Source of the DNA: a bacterium
GTDB taxonomy: Bacteria > Cyanobacteriota > Sericytochromatia > S15B-MN24 > VGJW01
NCBI GenBank assembly: GCA_021781555.1
Contig: JAJXWQ010000009.1
Span: 1 to 64,000 of the forward strand
Length of the DNA stretch: 64,000 bases
Direction: 5' to 3'
Shown: piece by piece, positions 27,146 through 36,109 of the stretch
How positions within the stretch are numbered: position 1 is the stretch's first letter
Layout: each line of letters opens with the position of its first letter
Translations under genes and position numbers: made by a program
Notes under the pieces: generated by a model
What the model saw: only the letters and a program-made list of their open reading frames with translations
Databases searched by the model: none
Told to the model about the DNA's origin: nothing

Positions 27146-28510
27146 GTGGAAGCGAACCCCTTGAGCGATCCGGTTTTGTCGAGCCCCGATCCCCGACCCG
27201 GCGACGATCTCCCGGAAGACTGGCTCGCCGCCAGCAGACCCGCCCGGTCCCGCCGGCTCCTGGGCTGGCTGGCAGGCGTCTTGGTGGTGGCGATCGGCGC
27301 CGGGGCCTGGTACGTCCGGAGCCATCGTCCCCATCCGGTGGTTTTCTCGACCACGCCGGCTTTCCGCGGGCCGATCGCGTCCAAGGTGACCGCATCGGGA
27401 ACGCTCTCGGCCCTCGTGACGGTGCAGGTTGGCAGCCAGGTTTCCGGGAGAATCTCTCACCTGTTCGTCGACTACAATTCCCCGGTCCATCGCGGGGAGA
27501 TCCTCGCGACCATCGATCCGCAGCTCTTCCAGGCCGCGCTCGAGCAAGCCCGCGCCAGCTTCCAGGTCGCCGAGGCAAACCTGGCCAAGGACACGATCGC
27601 CGCCCGGGACCTGGATCGCCAGGCCTACCGGGCGCAGGCCCTGGCCGTGCAGAAGCTCGGTGCCGAGGCCGATGCTCAGACCGCGCTGGCCAACGCCGCC
27701 GAAGCGCAAGCCCAGATCCTCGCGGCCAAGGCCGCGGTGCAGCAAGCCAGGGCCAACCTCGATCAAGTTCGGGTCAACCTCGCCTACTGCACCATCACAT
27801 CGCCGATCGACGGCACGGTCATCAGCCGGAACGTCGACGTCGGACAGACGGTTGCCGCCTCGCTCCAGGCCCCGACGCTCTTCGAGATCGCCAAGGACCT
27901 GCGGCGAATGCAGGTCGACACCAGCGTTGCGGAGGCAGACGTCGGACGGCTCAAGGTCGGGATGCCGGCGCAGTTCACCGTCGACGCCTATCCCGACCAG
28001 ACCTTCACTGGCAAGATCCGCCAGATCCGCAACGCTCCCCAGACCATCCAGAACGTCGTCACCTACGACGCGGTCATCGACGTGGCCAATCCCGGGCTCG
28101 AACTCAAGCCGGGGATGACCGCCGACGTGACCTTCATCGACGCCCAGCGGCCCCACGCGCTGTTGATCCCCAACACCGCCCTGCGCTTCCACCCCGTGTT
28201 CGCAGCGGCCAGGGACAGGGCGCATCAGGACGCATCCGACACGACGCCCGGGTCCGCGCCCGGAGCCGAGGGTGCCGGGATGGCCTCGAGTCAGGGAACG
28301 GTGAGCCCGCAGCTACCGCACGGCGTCCGCATCGTGTGGAAGCTGGTCGAAGGCAAGCCTCGGCCCGTCAAGATCCACGTCGGCATCACCGACGGGATGG
28401 ATACCGAGGTCGTTTCCGGACACATCCAGGCGGGCGATCCGATCATCACCGACCAGAACGGAACGCTCGCGGGTCAGGCGCGCCGCCGCAAGGTGAGAAT
28501 GTTCCTTTGA
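27146..28510 (+). CDS. macA: MacA-like RND/ABC periplasmic adaptor
   Basis: TVQVGSQVSGRISHLFVDYNSPVHRGEILATIDPQLFQAALEQARA; followed by ABC ATPase, permease and TolC; GTG start. Confidence 0.9.
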   Translation: MEANPLSDPVLSSPDPRPGDDLPEDWLAASRPARSRRLLGWLAGVLVVAIGAGAWYVRSHRPHPVVFSTTPAFRGPIASKVTASGTLSALVTVQVGSQVSGRISHLFVDYNSPVHRGEILATIDPQLFQAALEQARASFQVAEANLAKDTIAARDLDRQAYRAQALAVQKLGAEADAQTALANAAEAQAQILAAKAAVQQARANLDQVRVNLAYCTITSPIDGTVISRNVDVGQTVAASLQAPTLFEIAKDLRRMQVDTSVAEADVGRLKVGMPAQFTVDAYPDQTFTGKIRQIRNAPQTIQNVVTYDAVIDVANPGLELKPGMTADVTFIDAQRPHALLIPNTALRFHPVFAAARDRAHQDASDTTPGSAPGAEGAGMASSQGTVSPQLPHGVRIVWKLVEGKPRPVKIHVGITDGMDTEVVSGHIQAGDPIITDQNGTLAGQARRRKVRMFL

Positions 28511-29262
28511 TGCCGGAGAGTGCGGGCGTTCCTCTCATCGAGATGAGGGGCATCTCCAAGGCCTATCAGACGGGCGGCGTTCCGCTGTGGGCCCTGCGAC
28601 AGGTCGACTTCGAGGTCCCGCGCGGGGATTTCGTGGCGATCATGGGCGCGTCCGGGTCGGGCAAGTCGACCCTCATGAACCTCCTGGGCTGTCTCGATCG
28701 CCCCACCTCCGGCCGCTACCGGCTGGCCGGCCGCGACGTGTACCGGACCGACTCGAACGGCCTGGCCACGATCCGGAATCGCTACATCGGCTTCGTGTTC
28801 CACACTTTAAACCTGCTGGCGCGCACGTCGGCCGTCGAGAACGTCGAGCTTCCCCTCGTCTACGCCGGGGTCCGGGCCCGCACCCGGCACCAGCTCGCGG
28901 TCGAGGCCCTGCAGCGGGTCGGCCTCGGAGCGCGGTTGCAGCACCATCCCAGCCAGCTCTCGGGCGGGCAGCAGCAGCGCGTGGCCATTGCCCGGGCCCT
29001 GGTCATGCGGCCGCCCTTGCTCCTGGCCGACGAGCCCACGGGCAACCTCGATTCCCGGACGAGCCTCGAGGTCATGGCGCTTTTCCAGGAACTCGGCCGC
29101 CAGGGCGTCACGGTCGTGCTGGTGACGCACGAGCCGGACATCGCCGCGTTCGCCCGCCGCATCGTCGTGATGCGGGACGGTGCGATCCGCTCGGATCTCC
29201 CCAACGTGTCCAAGGACGCCGCAGCCATGCAAGCCGAAGGCCAGCTGGTCGAGCCCCGATGA
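28510..29262 (+). CDS. MacB-type ABC transporter ATPase
   Basis: GASGSGKSTLMNLLG, LSGGQQQRVAIARALVMRPPLLLADEPTGNLDS; overlaps the macA stop (TGATG). Confidence 0.95.
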   Translation: MPESAGVPLIEMRGISKAYQTGGVPLWALRQVDFEVPRGDFVAIMGASGSGKSTLMNLLGCLDRPTSGRYRLAGRDVYRTDSNGLATIRNRYIGFVFHTLNLLARTSAVENVELPLVYAGVRARTRHQLAVEALQRVGLGARLQHHPSQLSGGQQQRVAIARALVMRPPLLLADEPTGNLDSRTSLEVMALFQELGRQGVTVVLVTHEPDIAAFARRIVVMRDGAIRSDLPNVSKDAAAMQAEGQLVEPR

Positions 29263-30488
29263 GCTTCAACCAGACCCTCCTCATCGCCATCCGGGCGCTG
29301 CTCCTCAACAAGCTGCGGTCCTTTTTGACCGGGCTCGGGATCATCATCGGCGTGGCGGCCGTGGTGGCCATGGTGGCCGTGGGCGAGGGCGCCAAGGACC
29401 AGATGAAGAGCGTCTTCTCGTCGCTGGGAACCAATCTCTTGATCCTCTTGCCAGGTGCCAGCTCGGCGGGCGGCATGCGCGGAGGATTCGGCACCCAGCC
29501 GACGATCACCTGGAGCGACCTCGACGCGATCCGCCAGCAGGTGCCGACAGCCCGCTACGTGGCAGCCGTGCTGCGTACGGGCGCGCAGGTCGTGGGCGAT
29601 CAGGAGAACTGGGGCACGACGGTTTACGGCACCTCGCCGGACTACTTCGGAATCCGGGACTGGAAAACGACCCTCGGAGCCCTCTTCGTGGATTCCGACG
29701 TCCGTTCGGGAACCAAGGTCGCCGACATCGGCCAGACGGTTTCCGATCAGCTCTTTGGCCCCGGAGCCAACCCGATCGGCAAGACGATTCGCATCCGCAA
29801 CATCCCGTTCACCGTCATCGGACTGCTCGCGCCCAAAGGCCAATCTCCCATGGGCCAGGACTACGACGATTGCGTCTACGTCCCGCAGACCTCATTTGCC
29901 GAGAAGATCCAGGGCGGGCTGCGTCAGTTCGTTTCCGGGATCACCGAGGTGTCGGCCGATTCCTCGCAGGACACCGCCAAGTGCGAAGGGCAGATCGAGG
30001 CGCTCCTGCGCGAACGCCATCACCTTCGCAGCGGCCAGGCCGATGACTTTTCCATCCGCAACCTGACCGAGATGGAGAACGCATCGCAGCAGGGCATGCA
30101 GACCCTTTCGCTGCTGCTCTCGAGCATCGCCGCCGTGTCGCTGCTGGTCGGCGGCATCGGCATCATGAACATCATGCTGGTCAGCGTCACCGAGCGCACC
30201 CGCGAGATCGGCCTGCGGATGGCCATCGGCGCCAAGCCGCTCCACATCATGGCGCAGTTCCTGGTCGAGGCCGTCACGCTGTCGGTGATCGGCGGCCTCA
30301 TCGGCATCGGCCTAGGCTCGACGATCGCCTGGCGACTTGCTGCCACCTTCGGTTGGCACGTCTCGCTGCGTCCGGACGTGATGGCGGTCGCCATGGTGTT
30401 TGCCGCCATCGTCGGCGTCGCTTTCGGCCTGTATCCCGCCCGCAAGGCGTCCCGCCTGAATCCCATCGAGGCCCTGCGTTACGAATGA
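29259..30488 (+). CDS. MacB-type ABC transporter permease
   Basis: NKLRSFLTGLGIIIGVAAVVAMVAVGEGAK; FtsX domain VTERTREIGLRMAIGAKPLHI; ATGA overlap. Confidence 0.95.
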   Translation: MSFNQTLLIAIRALLLNKLRSFLTGLGIIIGVAAVVAMVAVGEGAKDQMKSVFSSLGTNLLILLPGASSAGGMRGGFGTQPTITWSDLDAIRQQVPTARYVAAVLRTGAQVVGDQENWGTTVYGTSPDYFGIRDWKTTLGALFVDSDVRSGTKVADIGQTVSDQLFGPGANPIGKTIRIRNIPFTVIGLLAPKGQSPMGQDYDDCVYVPQTSFAEKIQGGLRQFVSGITEVSADSSQDTAKCEGQIEALLRERHHLRSGQADDFSIRNLTEMENASQQGMQTLSLLLSSIAAVSLLVGGIGIMNIMLVSVTERTREIGLRMAIGAKPLHIMAQFLVEAVTLSVIGGLIGIGLGSTIAWRLAATFGWHVSLRPDVMAVAMVFAAIVGVAFGLYPARKASRLNPIEALRYE

Positions 30489-31801
30489 TCCCGCTTCTGG
30501 CAGCAGCTCATGTCGCCCTCGCGGTCCCGTCCGGGCCGGCTCCAGGAGCGGCACCGGCACGAGTGCTCACGCTGGACGCCGCACTGGCCCTGGAGCGCTC
30601 TCACCAACCCACGCTCGCAGAGGCCAGCGCCAACGTCCGCGCGGCGCAAGCCCGCCACCGAGAGGCCCTGGCGCCATTCCTACCCCAGCTCTCGGGCAGC
30701 GTCAGCGCCGAGCACCACGCCGACCTCGGTCAGAGCCAGGCCCTCTTGGCCGCCGCCTCTCGGGTCCAGGGCGCGGGGACCCCGGGGGATTTCGGCACCG
30801 GCACCTTCGGCCTGACGGCCTCGCAGGTGATCTGGGACTTCGGAGCGGGGCGCAGCACGGTGGCCGCTGCGGGCGCGCAGGTCGACGCGGCGGGTGATAC
30901 CCTCGACGCGACCCGACTCGGGGCCGACCTCGCCGTGCGGGAAGGTTACTTCGCCGCCTGGGGCGACAAGCGCCAGGTTGCCGTGGCAAGCGAGAGCCTT
31001 AGCGATCAGATGGCCCACGAGCGCCAGGTCCAGGCGGCGGTCAAGATCGGGACGAGGCCGCCCAGCGATCTCGCCCAGGTCGAGGCCAGCGTGGCCTCGG
31101 CACGGGTGCAAGCCATCAACGCCAGGGATACCTACGCGATCGCCAAGGCCCAGCTGATCCAGGCCATCGGGATGCCGCAGGTCGGCGACTTCGAGGTCGT
31201 CGATCCCGCCCTGCCGGCCGTGGCTGGCGAAGGGCTGCCGATCGAGCGCCTGGTTAGCGGGGCCCTGGCCGCCCGGCCAGACCGCCGCTCCCTGGACGAC
31301 CAGATCCGGTCGGCACGCCTGTCCGAGCAGGCAGCCAAGCTCGCCTGGACGCCTCGGATCGCGGCCGTGGCCGGTGTGTCGGCCGACGCCCAGAGCCAGG
31401 TCGCCGAATCCAACAACTGGGAGGCCGGCGTCACGATGAACTGGCCCCTCGTCTCGGGAGGCGATCAGCTCGCCAGGGTCAAGGAACTGCAGGCGGAGCT
31501 CGATTCTTTGCGGGACCAGCGCGAGGCCCTGGACCAGCAGATTCGCCTGGACGTCACCCAGGCGGATCTGGCCCTGCGCGGGGCTCGCGATGGCGTACTG
31601 GCCGCGGGCACGGCGGTCCAGGAAGCCCGCATCAGCCTCAAGCTGGCCGAGGGGCGTTATGCCGTGGGCCTCGGCAGCGTCATCGAGCTCGATGACGCCC
31701 AGCAGCAGCTCGCCACGGCCGAGGGCCAGCAGATCCAGGAGCAAGTGCAGCTCGACGACGCCCGGGCCCAGCTCTTGAAGGCCCTCGGAAGGCCCGCCTG
31801 A
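30485..31801 (+). CDS. TolC family outer membrane protein
   Basis: Periodic coiled-coil TolC repeats (LTLDAALALERSHQPTLAEASANVRAAQARHREALAPFLPQLSGS...); operonic with macAB. Confidence 0.9.
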   Translation: MIPLLAAAHVALAVPSGPAPGAAPARVLTLDAALALERSHQPTLAEASANVRAAQARHREALAPFLPQLSGSVSAEHHADLGQSQALLAAASRVQGAGTPGDFGTGTFGLTASQVIWDFGAGRSTVAAAGAQVDAAGDTLDATRLGADLAVREGYFAAWGDKRQVAVASESLSDQMAHERQVQAAVKIGTRPPSDLAQVEASVASARVQAINARDTYAIAKAQLIQAIGMPQVGDFEVVDPALPAVAGEGLPIERLVSGALAARPDRRSLDDQIRSARLSEQAAKLAWTPRIAAVAGVSADAQSQVAESNNWEAGVTMNWPLVSGGDQLARVKELQAELDSLRDQREALDQQIRLDVTQADLALRGARDGVLAAGTAVQEARISLKLAEGRYAVGLGSVIELDDAQQQLATAEGQQIQEQVQLDDARAQLLKALGRPA

Positions 31802-31802
31802 A

Positions 31803-31863
31803 GCGTTTTCTCCCTTTTACAGTTTGAAGGGGTCCCTCTGCGCGATCGCTGCGCTGCGCGTCA
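31803..31863 (-). repeat. repeat A, decayed copy between convergent stops
   Basis: TTTTACAGTTTGAAGGGGTCCCTCTGCGCGATCGCTGCGCTGCGC. Confidence 0.65.
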
Positions 31864-33738
31864 GCGCGATCCGGCCGCAGGTCCATGCAGCGCGGTCGGG
31901 ATCCCCTTTTCGCCGGCAAATGCGTTCACGGCGAGGATGCGCTGGATGTCCCGGTGGAGCAGCTCCTGGAGTTCCGGCGCCAGGCCCAGGCCTTCCAGCA
32001 ACGTCCGGTCCGGCTGCCACTGGAGATCGCCCAGCTTGCGCCAGTTGTAGTTCCCGACGTAACGCCCGGCGTTTTTCTTGAACACCAGCGCCTCGGCACG
32101 GCGCGAATCAAGGATCCGCCCGAGGCGGGAAAGCTCCGCCAGCGATTCGTCGGGCAGGGTCTCGAGGATCGAGACGAAATCGTCGACGAGCCAGCTCGTG
32201 AGGTCGAAGCCGTCGCCGCGCGCCAGCCAGTACCAGAAGAAGACGTCGCCGGAGAGCGCGGCCAGCGCCGCATCCGCCAGATTCTCGGTCTCGAGCTGCA
32301 GGCTCGCGATCTTCGTGGCGGGGACGGGATCCAGGGTCGCGGCGTCGAAGCAGGGGGGATCCGAACGGAAGACCGATAGAAAGTTGCGGCCCGTCTGCGA
32401 GTAGCCCAACCTCGCAGGGTGCCGGATCGCACCCGGCCGCGAATGCCGCTTCGCGCCACCTGCGGGACTCCGCCGGCTCCCGGTCTGGCCGCGACTGGCT
32501 CGAGCCAGCGCGGCCAGCAGGAGGCGCTGGTGCTCTCCGGAGATCCTCGGCAGCTCCCCCGATGGGACGGTCCAGCCGCCGGGACGCTCACGCGGGCCCG
32601 GCGCCGCGTCGTCCAGTTGCGTGTAGGAGAGCGTGGCCAGCAGGTGCGGTCGAAACGGAGCGCGCCAGCGCCTCAACTCGGTCACGAAGCGTCTGCCAAC
32701 AGCAGCAGCCGATTCCTCTTGTTCCGGGCGCCGCCGCCCAAGCCAGATCGTGCACCGCTGGCTGATCCCGGCAAAGAGGGGCGCCGGGATGTTGTCGAAC
32801 GAGGCAAACCAGCCGTCCCCGAAGGCGATCAGCCGTCGGCGCAGATCCTCCTGCTCGCGTCCGAAGCAAAGCGAGAGCGGAACCACCATGCCGATCGCCC
32901 CTTGCGGGTGGCACAGCGCCAAAGCGCTATCCAGGACGTGGCCATACACATTGGCGTGCGCAGCAGGCCCTCGGGGCTGATAGTCGAGGCCGCGGGTCGC
33001 CAGGTAGGGAGGATTGCCGAGGATCGTGTGGAATCCCCCGGCCGACAGCACCTCGGGAAATTCTTCGGCCCAGTCGAAGCCCGCCACCGCGTTGCCCTGC
33101 CGGATCCCGGGGGCGTCGACCGGCCTCGCCCCGGCCTGCCGGGCGCGGTCGCAGAGCCGCTCCTGGCAGATCCGCACGGTCTGCTCCGAAAGGTCCACGC
33201 CAAAGAGCTGGCGCTCGACGATGGCCGCGGCGACGTCTTTTTGCAAGGGACCGAGCGGCCCCAGGCGCTTGCCGAGGGCCACCTGGAGCGCGAGCAACAC
33301 GTCGAACGCGGCCAGCAAGAACTGGCCGTTCCCGCAGGTCGGGTCGAGGACGCGCAGTCCGCTCGTCGCCCGGAGCAGGTTCGCGGCCGCCGATTCATCC
33401 AGCATGGCGATCGCATCACGGGCGACGCCCACGAGATCCAGATTGGCCGTCAGCATGTCGGCGCTGTCCTCGATCTCCCCCGCTGCGAGGCGGGCAACCA
33501 CCCGGTCCAGGGCCTGACGGCGCGCCCCGGCCTCGATCCAGGTCTCGGTCGGCAGCCCCGCGTCCGCATCGGCGGCGGCCGACGGCTCGAAGTTCTCGGG
33601 CCACGACCGCTGCACACCATGGCGGAGAGAGGCCGGCACGTAGCGAGCAGGCTGCCGGCGCAGGCGGTCGAGGAGGGCAGCGCGTACGGCTTGCAGCTCC
33701 CAGAGCCTGTCCAGGACCAGCGGCACGAGGACCCGCAC
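31861..33738 (-). CDS. N-6 DNA methylase (Eco57I/type IIG-like)
   Basis: DPTCGNGQFLLAAFDVLLA (SAM motif), ILGNPPYLATRGLDYQPRG (NPPY). The true N-terminus probably extends upstream of 33738 (see finding). Confidence 0.85.
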   Translation of the reverse strand: MRVLVPLVLDRLWELQAVRAALLDRLRRQPARYVPASLRHGVQRSWPENFEPSAAADADAGLPTETWIEAGARRQALDRVVARLAAGEIEDSADMLTANLDLVGVARDAIAMLDESAAANLLRATSGLRVLDPTCGNGQFLLAAFDVLLALQVALGKRLGPLGPLQKDVAAAIVERQLFGVDLSEQTVRICQERLCDRARQAGARPVDAPGIRQGNAVAGFDWAEEFPEVLSAGGFHTILGNPPYLATRGLDYQPRGPAAHANVYGHVLDSALALCHPQGAIGMVVPLSLCFGREQEDLRRRLIAFGDGWFASFDNIPAPLFAGISQRCTIWLGRRRPEQEESAAAVGRRFVTELRRWRAPFRPHLLATLSYTQLDDAAPGPRERPGGWTVPSGELPRISGEHQRLLLAALARASRGQTGSRRSPAGGAKRHSRPGAIRHPARLGYSQTGRNFLSVFRSDPPCFDAATLDPVPATKIASLQLETENLADAALAALSGDVFFWYWLARGDGFDLTSWLVDDFVSILETLPDESLAELSRLGRILDSRRAEALVFKKNAGRYVGNYNWRKLGDLQWQPDRTLLEGLGLAPELQELLHRDIQRILAVNAFAGEKGIPTALHGPAAGSR

Positions 33739-33807
33739 CGCCAGGTATGCCGTGACGTCATCGGCCGTGTAGAAAGCGGCCAGGCGCTCCGGGGAGCCGA
33801 CTACGAT

Positions 33808-34323
33808 CTATCTCTCCTCGCGAGCGCGCCGGTGCCGCGAGTGCCGCCCTTGACCCGGGGCCGGGAGAACCAGGATCACGCGGCCGCGGGGCACGATCTC
33901 GACACCCCGGTACCGCCGCGAGGTCGTAAAGCCGGAATCGGGCCTGCCGGCCCCGTCAACCGGGCTTCCGGCGGGGGAGGCCATGGGCTCGCTGTCGTAC
34001 GAGTGCGGGTTGGCGGGATCCGGTGCCGCATCCGAGGCCAGGCCGGTCGGTCCGGGCAAACGCAGGATCTGGCCCGGCCGGATCCCCGCATGGCTCGCCA
34101 GGCTGTTGAGCTGGGCGATCTCGGTCCAGCGTGTCCCGGCGCCGAGCTCCCGCGCTGCGATCGAGTACAGCGTGTCACCCGGTTCGACGCGGTAGACGCT
34201 CAGGTGGTCGGGCCGCGCCCAGGCTGCGGTCCCGAGGCCGAGAACCACCACGGCCGCCAGGGTCGCGAGCCACCCGGTCGCCCTTCCGTCACGAGTTCCC
34301 AAGGTCAATGCCCCTGCTTGCAT
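33808..34323 (-). CDS. LysM domain protein
   Basis: YRVEPGDTLYSIAARELGAGTRWTEIAQLNSLASHAGIRPGQILRLP; TM anchor; start MQAGALTLG within ORF 33808..34398. Confidence 0.8.
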   Translation of the reverse strand: MQAGALTLGTRDGRATGWLATLAAVVVLGLGTAAWARPDHLSVYRVEPGDTLYSIAARELGAGTRWTEIAQLNSLASHAGIRPGQILRLPGPTGLASDAAPDPANPHSYDSEPMASPAGSPVDGAGRPDSGFTTSRRYRGVEIVPRGRVILVLPAPGQGRHSRHRRAREER

Positions 34324-34520
34324 CGAAAATCGACTCCATTCTGGTCGCTTTCCCCGCATGGGACGGTGCCGAGCGTCACGCAAGCTCCGTGCCGGCATCC
34401 TCGATGCCGGATTTTAACGTCTTTGGGCGTTCTTTAAATGGTTGTTTTTCGCGGTACACGAGGGATTTTGGCGGGCCATATCATGAAACTGAGCAGGTTC
34501 TCGAGTCCGAGGAGAAGGTG

Positions 34521-35090
34521 ATGGGTAGTATCGACATCCGCTGGGGCGACACGCTCTCCGGTCTGGCCTCCCGCTTCGGGACGACGATCGGCCAGCTCAT
34601 GAACCTGAATCCACAGATTCACGACGCCAATCTCATCGCTGCCGGAAGCACCCTCTCGGTGCCGGGCGATGGATCCACCACCGGTAGCCAGGGTCAGTCA
34701 GCGTCTCTGTCCTTGCCCGATGAACCGGTCAGCGGGAATGTCCAGGACTGGGTCCAGCAGGCGATGCAGATCCTCGAGGCCAGTGGCATCCCCGCCAACG
34801 AGCTCAATGCCAACGACATCGAGACGATCGTCCAGCACGAGTCCGGCGGCAACCCCAACGCCGTCAACAACTGGGACTCCAACGCCGCCGCCGGGGATCC
34901 CTCGAAGGGGCTGATGCAGACGATCGGGTCCACCTTCGATGCCTACAAGCTTCCGGGCCATGGTGATATCTACAACCCCGTCGACAACATCGTCGCCGGC
35001 GTCCGCTACGCCATCAGTCGCTATGGCTCCCTGGCGAATGTTCCGGGGATCGCGAGCCTCTCCCAGGGCGGCCCCTACGTGGGGTACTAG
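34521..35090 (+). CDS. LysM plus SLT-type lytic transglycosylase-like protein
   Basis: RWGDTLSGLASRFGTTIGQLMNLNPQI; IETIVQHESGGNPNAVNNWDSNAAAGDPSKGLMQTIGSTFDAY. Confidence 0.88.
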   Translation: MGSIDIRWGDTLSGLASRFGTTIGQLMNLNPQIHDANLIAAGSTLSVPGDGSTTGSQGQSASLSLPDEPVSGNVQDWVQQAMQILEASGIPANELNANDIETIVQHESGGNPNAVNNWDSNAAAGDPSKGLMQTIGSTFDAYKLPGHGDIYNPVDNIVAGVRYAISRYGSLANVPGIASLSQGGPYVGY

Positions 35091-35091
35091 G

Positions 35092-35167
35092 GGGAAGGTG
35101 ACATTCTCCCGGGCTGCGCTCGGGCTGTGACTCGAGGGAACCCGCCGGTTCCCTCGAACTCTCTCCG
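35092..35167 (+). repeat. repeat B copy 1 (hairpin-bearing)
   Basis: GGGAAGGTG...CGGGCTGCGCTCGGGCTGTGACTCGAGGGAACCCGCCGGTTCCCTCGAACTCTCTCCG; 11-bp perfect stem at 35132..35157. Confidence 0.85.
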
Positions 35168-35212
35168 GCTGCGGGCAAGCTGCTGCGTAGCGCGGCTTTC
35201 GAGATGGCGGGC

Positions 35213-35288
35213 GGGAAGGTGCCGTCCTCTCGGGCTGCGCTCGGGCTGTGACTCGAGGGAACCCGCCGGTTCCCTCGAACTCTCTCCG
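35213..35288 (+). repeat. repeat B copy 2 (hairpin-bearing)
   Basis: 58 bp identical to 35110..35167 at 121-bp offset. Confidence 0.85.
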
Positions 35289-35458
35289 CGCCCAGGCATG
35301 GGCCCAAGATGCAGTCCTGGCCTCGATCTTACCGACCTTAACCTAGACTAATCCATTCCTTAGCCCATTTCTAGCCGTCGCTTAGGATTTAACGGCTTCT
35401 GAACTCCGGATATCACGAGCATCGTCAGGAAGACGCGCTGGGCGAAAGGAAGAAGAAG

Positions 35459-36109
35459 ATGATTGGTGGTGCTGGCTTGATCATGCGACCCTCTATCCCC
35501 ACGGCAGCCGCCGGCGGGGGCGGGTTCTTCGGGAACGTCTTCAAGGACGTCGAGAACACCGCCAAGAACATCTTCGACAACACCGAGGTCTCCCAGGGCA
35601 TCAAGGACATGTTCGGGCACGGCGGGCCTGCCCCCGTACCCGTGACGCCTGGAGCCGTGGTCGAGGGCGCCGGCAAGGCCGTCGCCAGCAGCGGGTTCAT
35701 GCATGGTCTGGGCGAGGTCTTCGGCGGCCTCTGGCACGGTATTTCGAGCGGCGCACTGGTCTCGGGCATCGTCTCGACGGCCGTCAACGGATTCGAAGTC
35801 ATCACCGGCAAGGAGCAGCTCAGCCAGGCGGCGGGCGGCGTGGCAGCCGACACCTCCGACGGCGCTGTTTCGGGGCTAACCGGCGCAGCGGCCTCGGGCA
35901 TCGCCCTGGCGGCAGCGGGTGCGCTCGGTGTGGCGGGCTTGCCTTTGACGATCCTGGGAGTCGTCGGCGGCCTGGCCGGAGCTTTCCTGGGCACCGCCTT
36001 CTTCCAGAGCACCGGGCTCTACACCGCCGTCAAGAACGGCGTCACCGGGCTCTTCGGCGGCACCAGCACCCCGACCACGACCCAGTCCATGCCAGCATCG
36101 GTAGCCTAG
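35459..36109 (+). CDS. glycine/alanine-rich hydrophobic protein, unknown function
   Basis: 217-aa-scale ORF with hydrophobic Gly/Ala C-terminal half (TGAAASGIALAAAGALGVAGLPLTILGVVGGLAGAFLG). Confidence 0.65.
   Translation: MIGGAGLIMRPSIPTAAAGGGGFFGNVFKDVENTAKNIFDNTEVSQGIKDMFGHGGPAPVPVTPGAVVEGAGKAVASSGFMHGLGEVFGGLWHGISSGALVSGIVSTAVNGFEVITGKEQLSQAAGGVAADTSDGAVSGLTGAAASGIALAAAGALGVAGLPLTILGVVGGLAGAFLGTAFFQSTGLYTAVKNGVTGLFGGTSTPTTTQSMPASVA

Noticed and set aside
29259-31801. MacB permease/TolC as a novel export system
   Set aside because: Standard MacAB-TolC layout; only the ATPase Q-loop change is unusual and is reported separately.
35092-35288. Possible CRISPR-like array from tandem repeat B
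   Set aside because: Only two units, the spacer itself is a repeat found elsewhere, and there are no cas genes.
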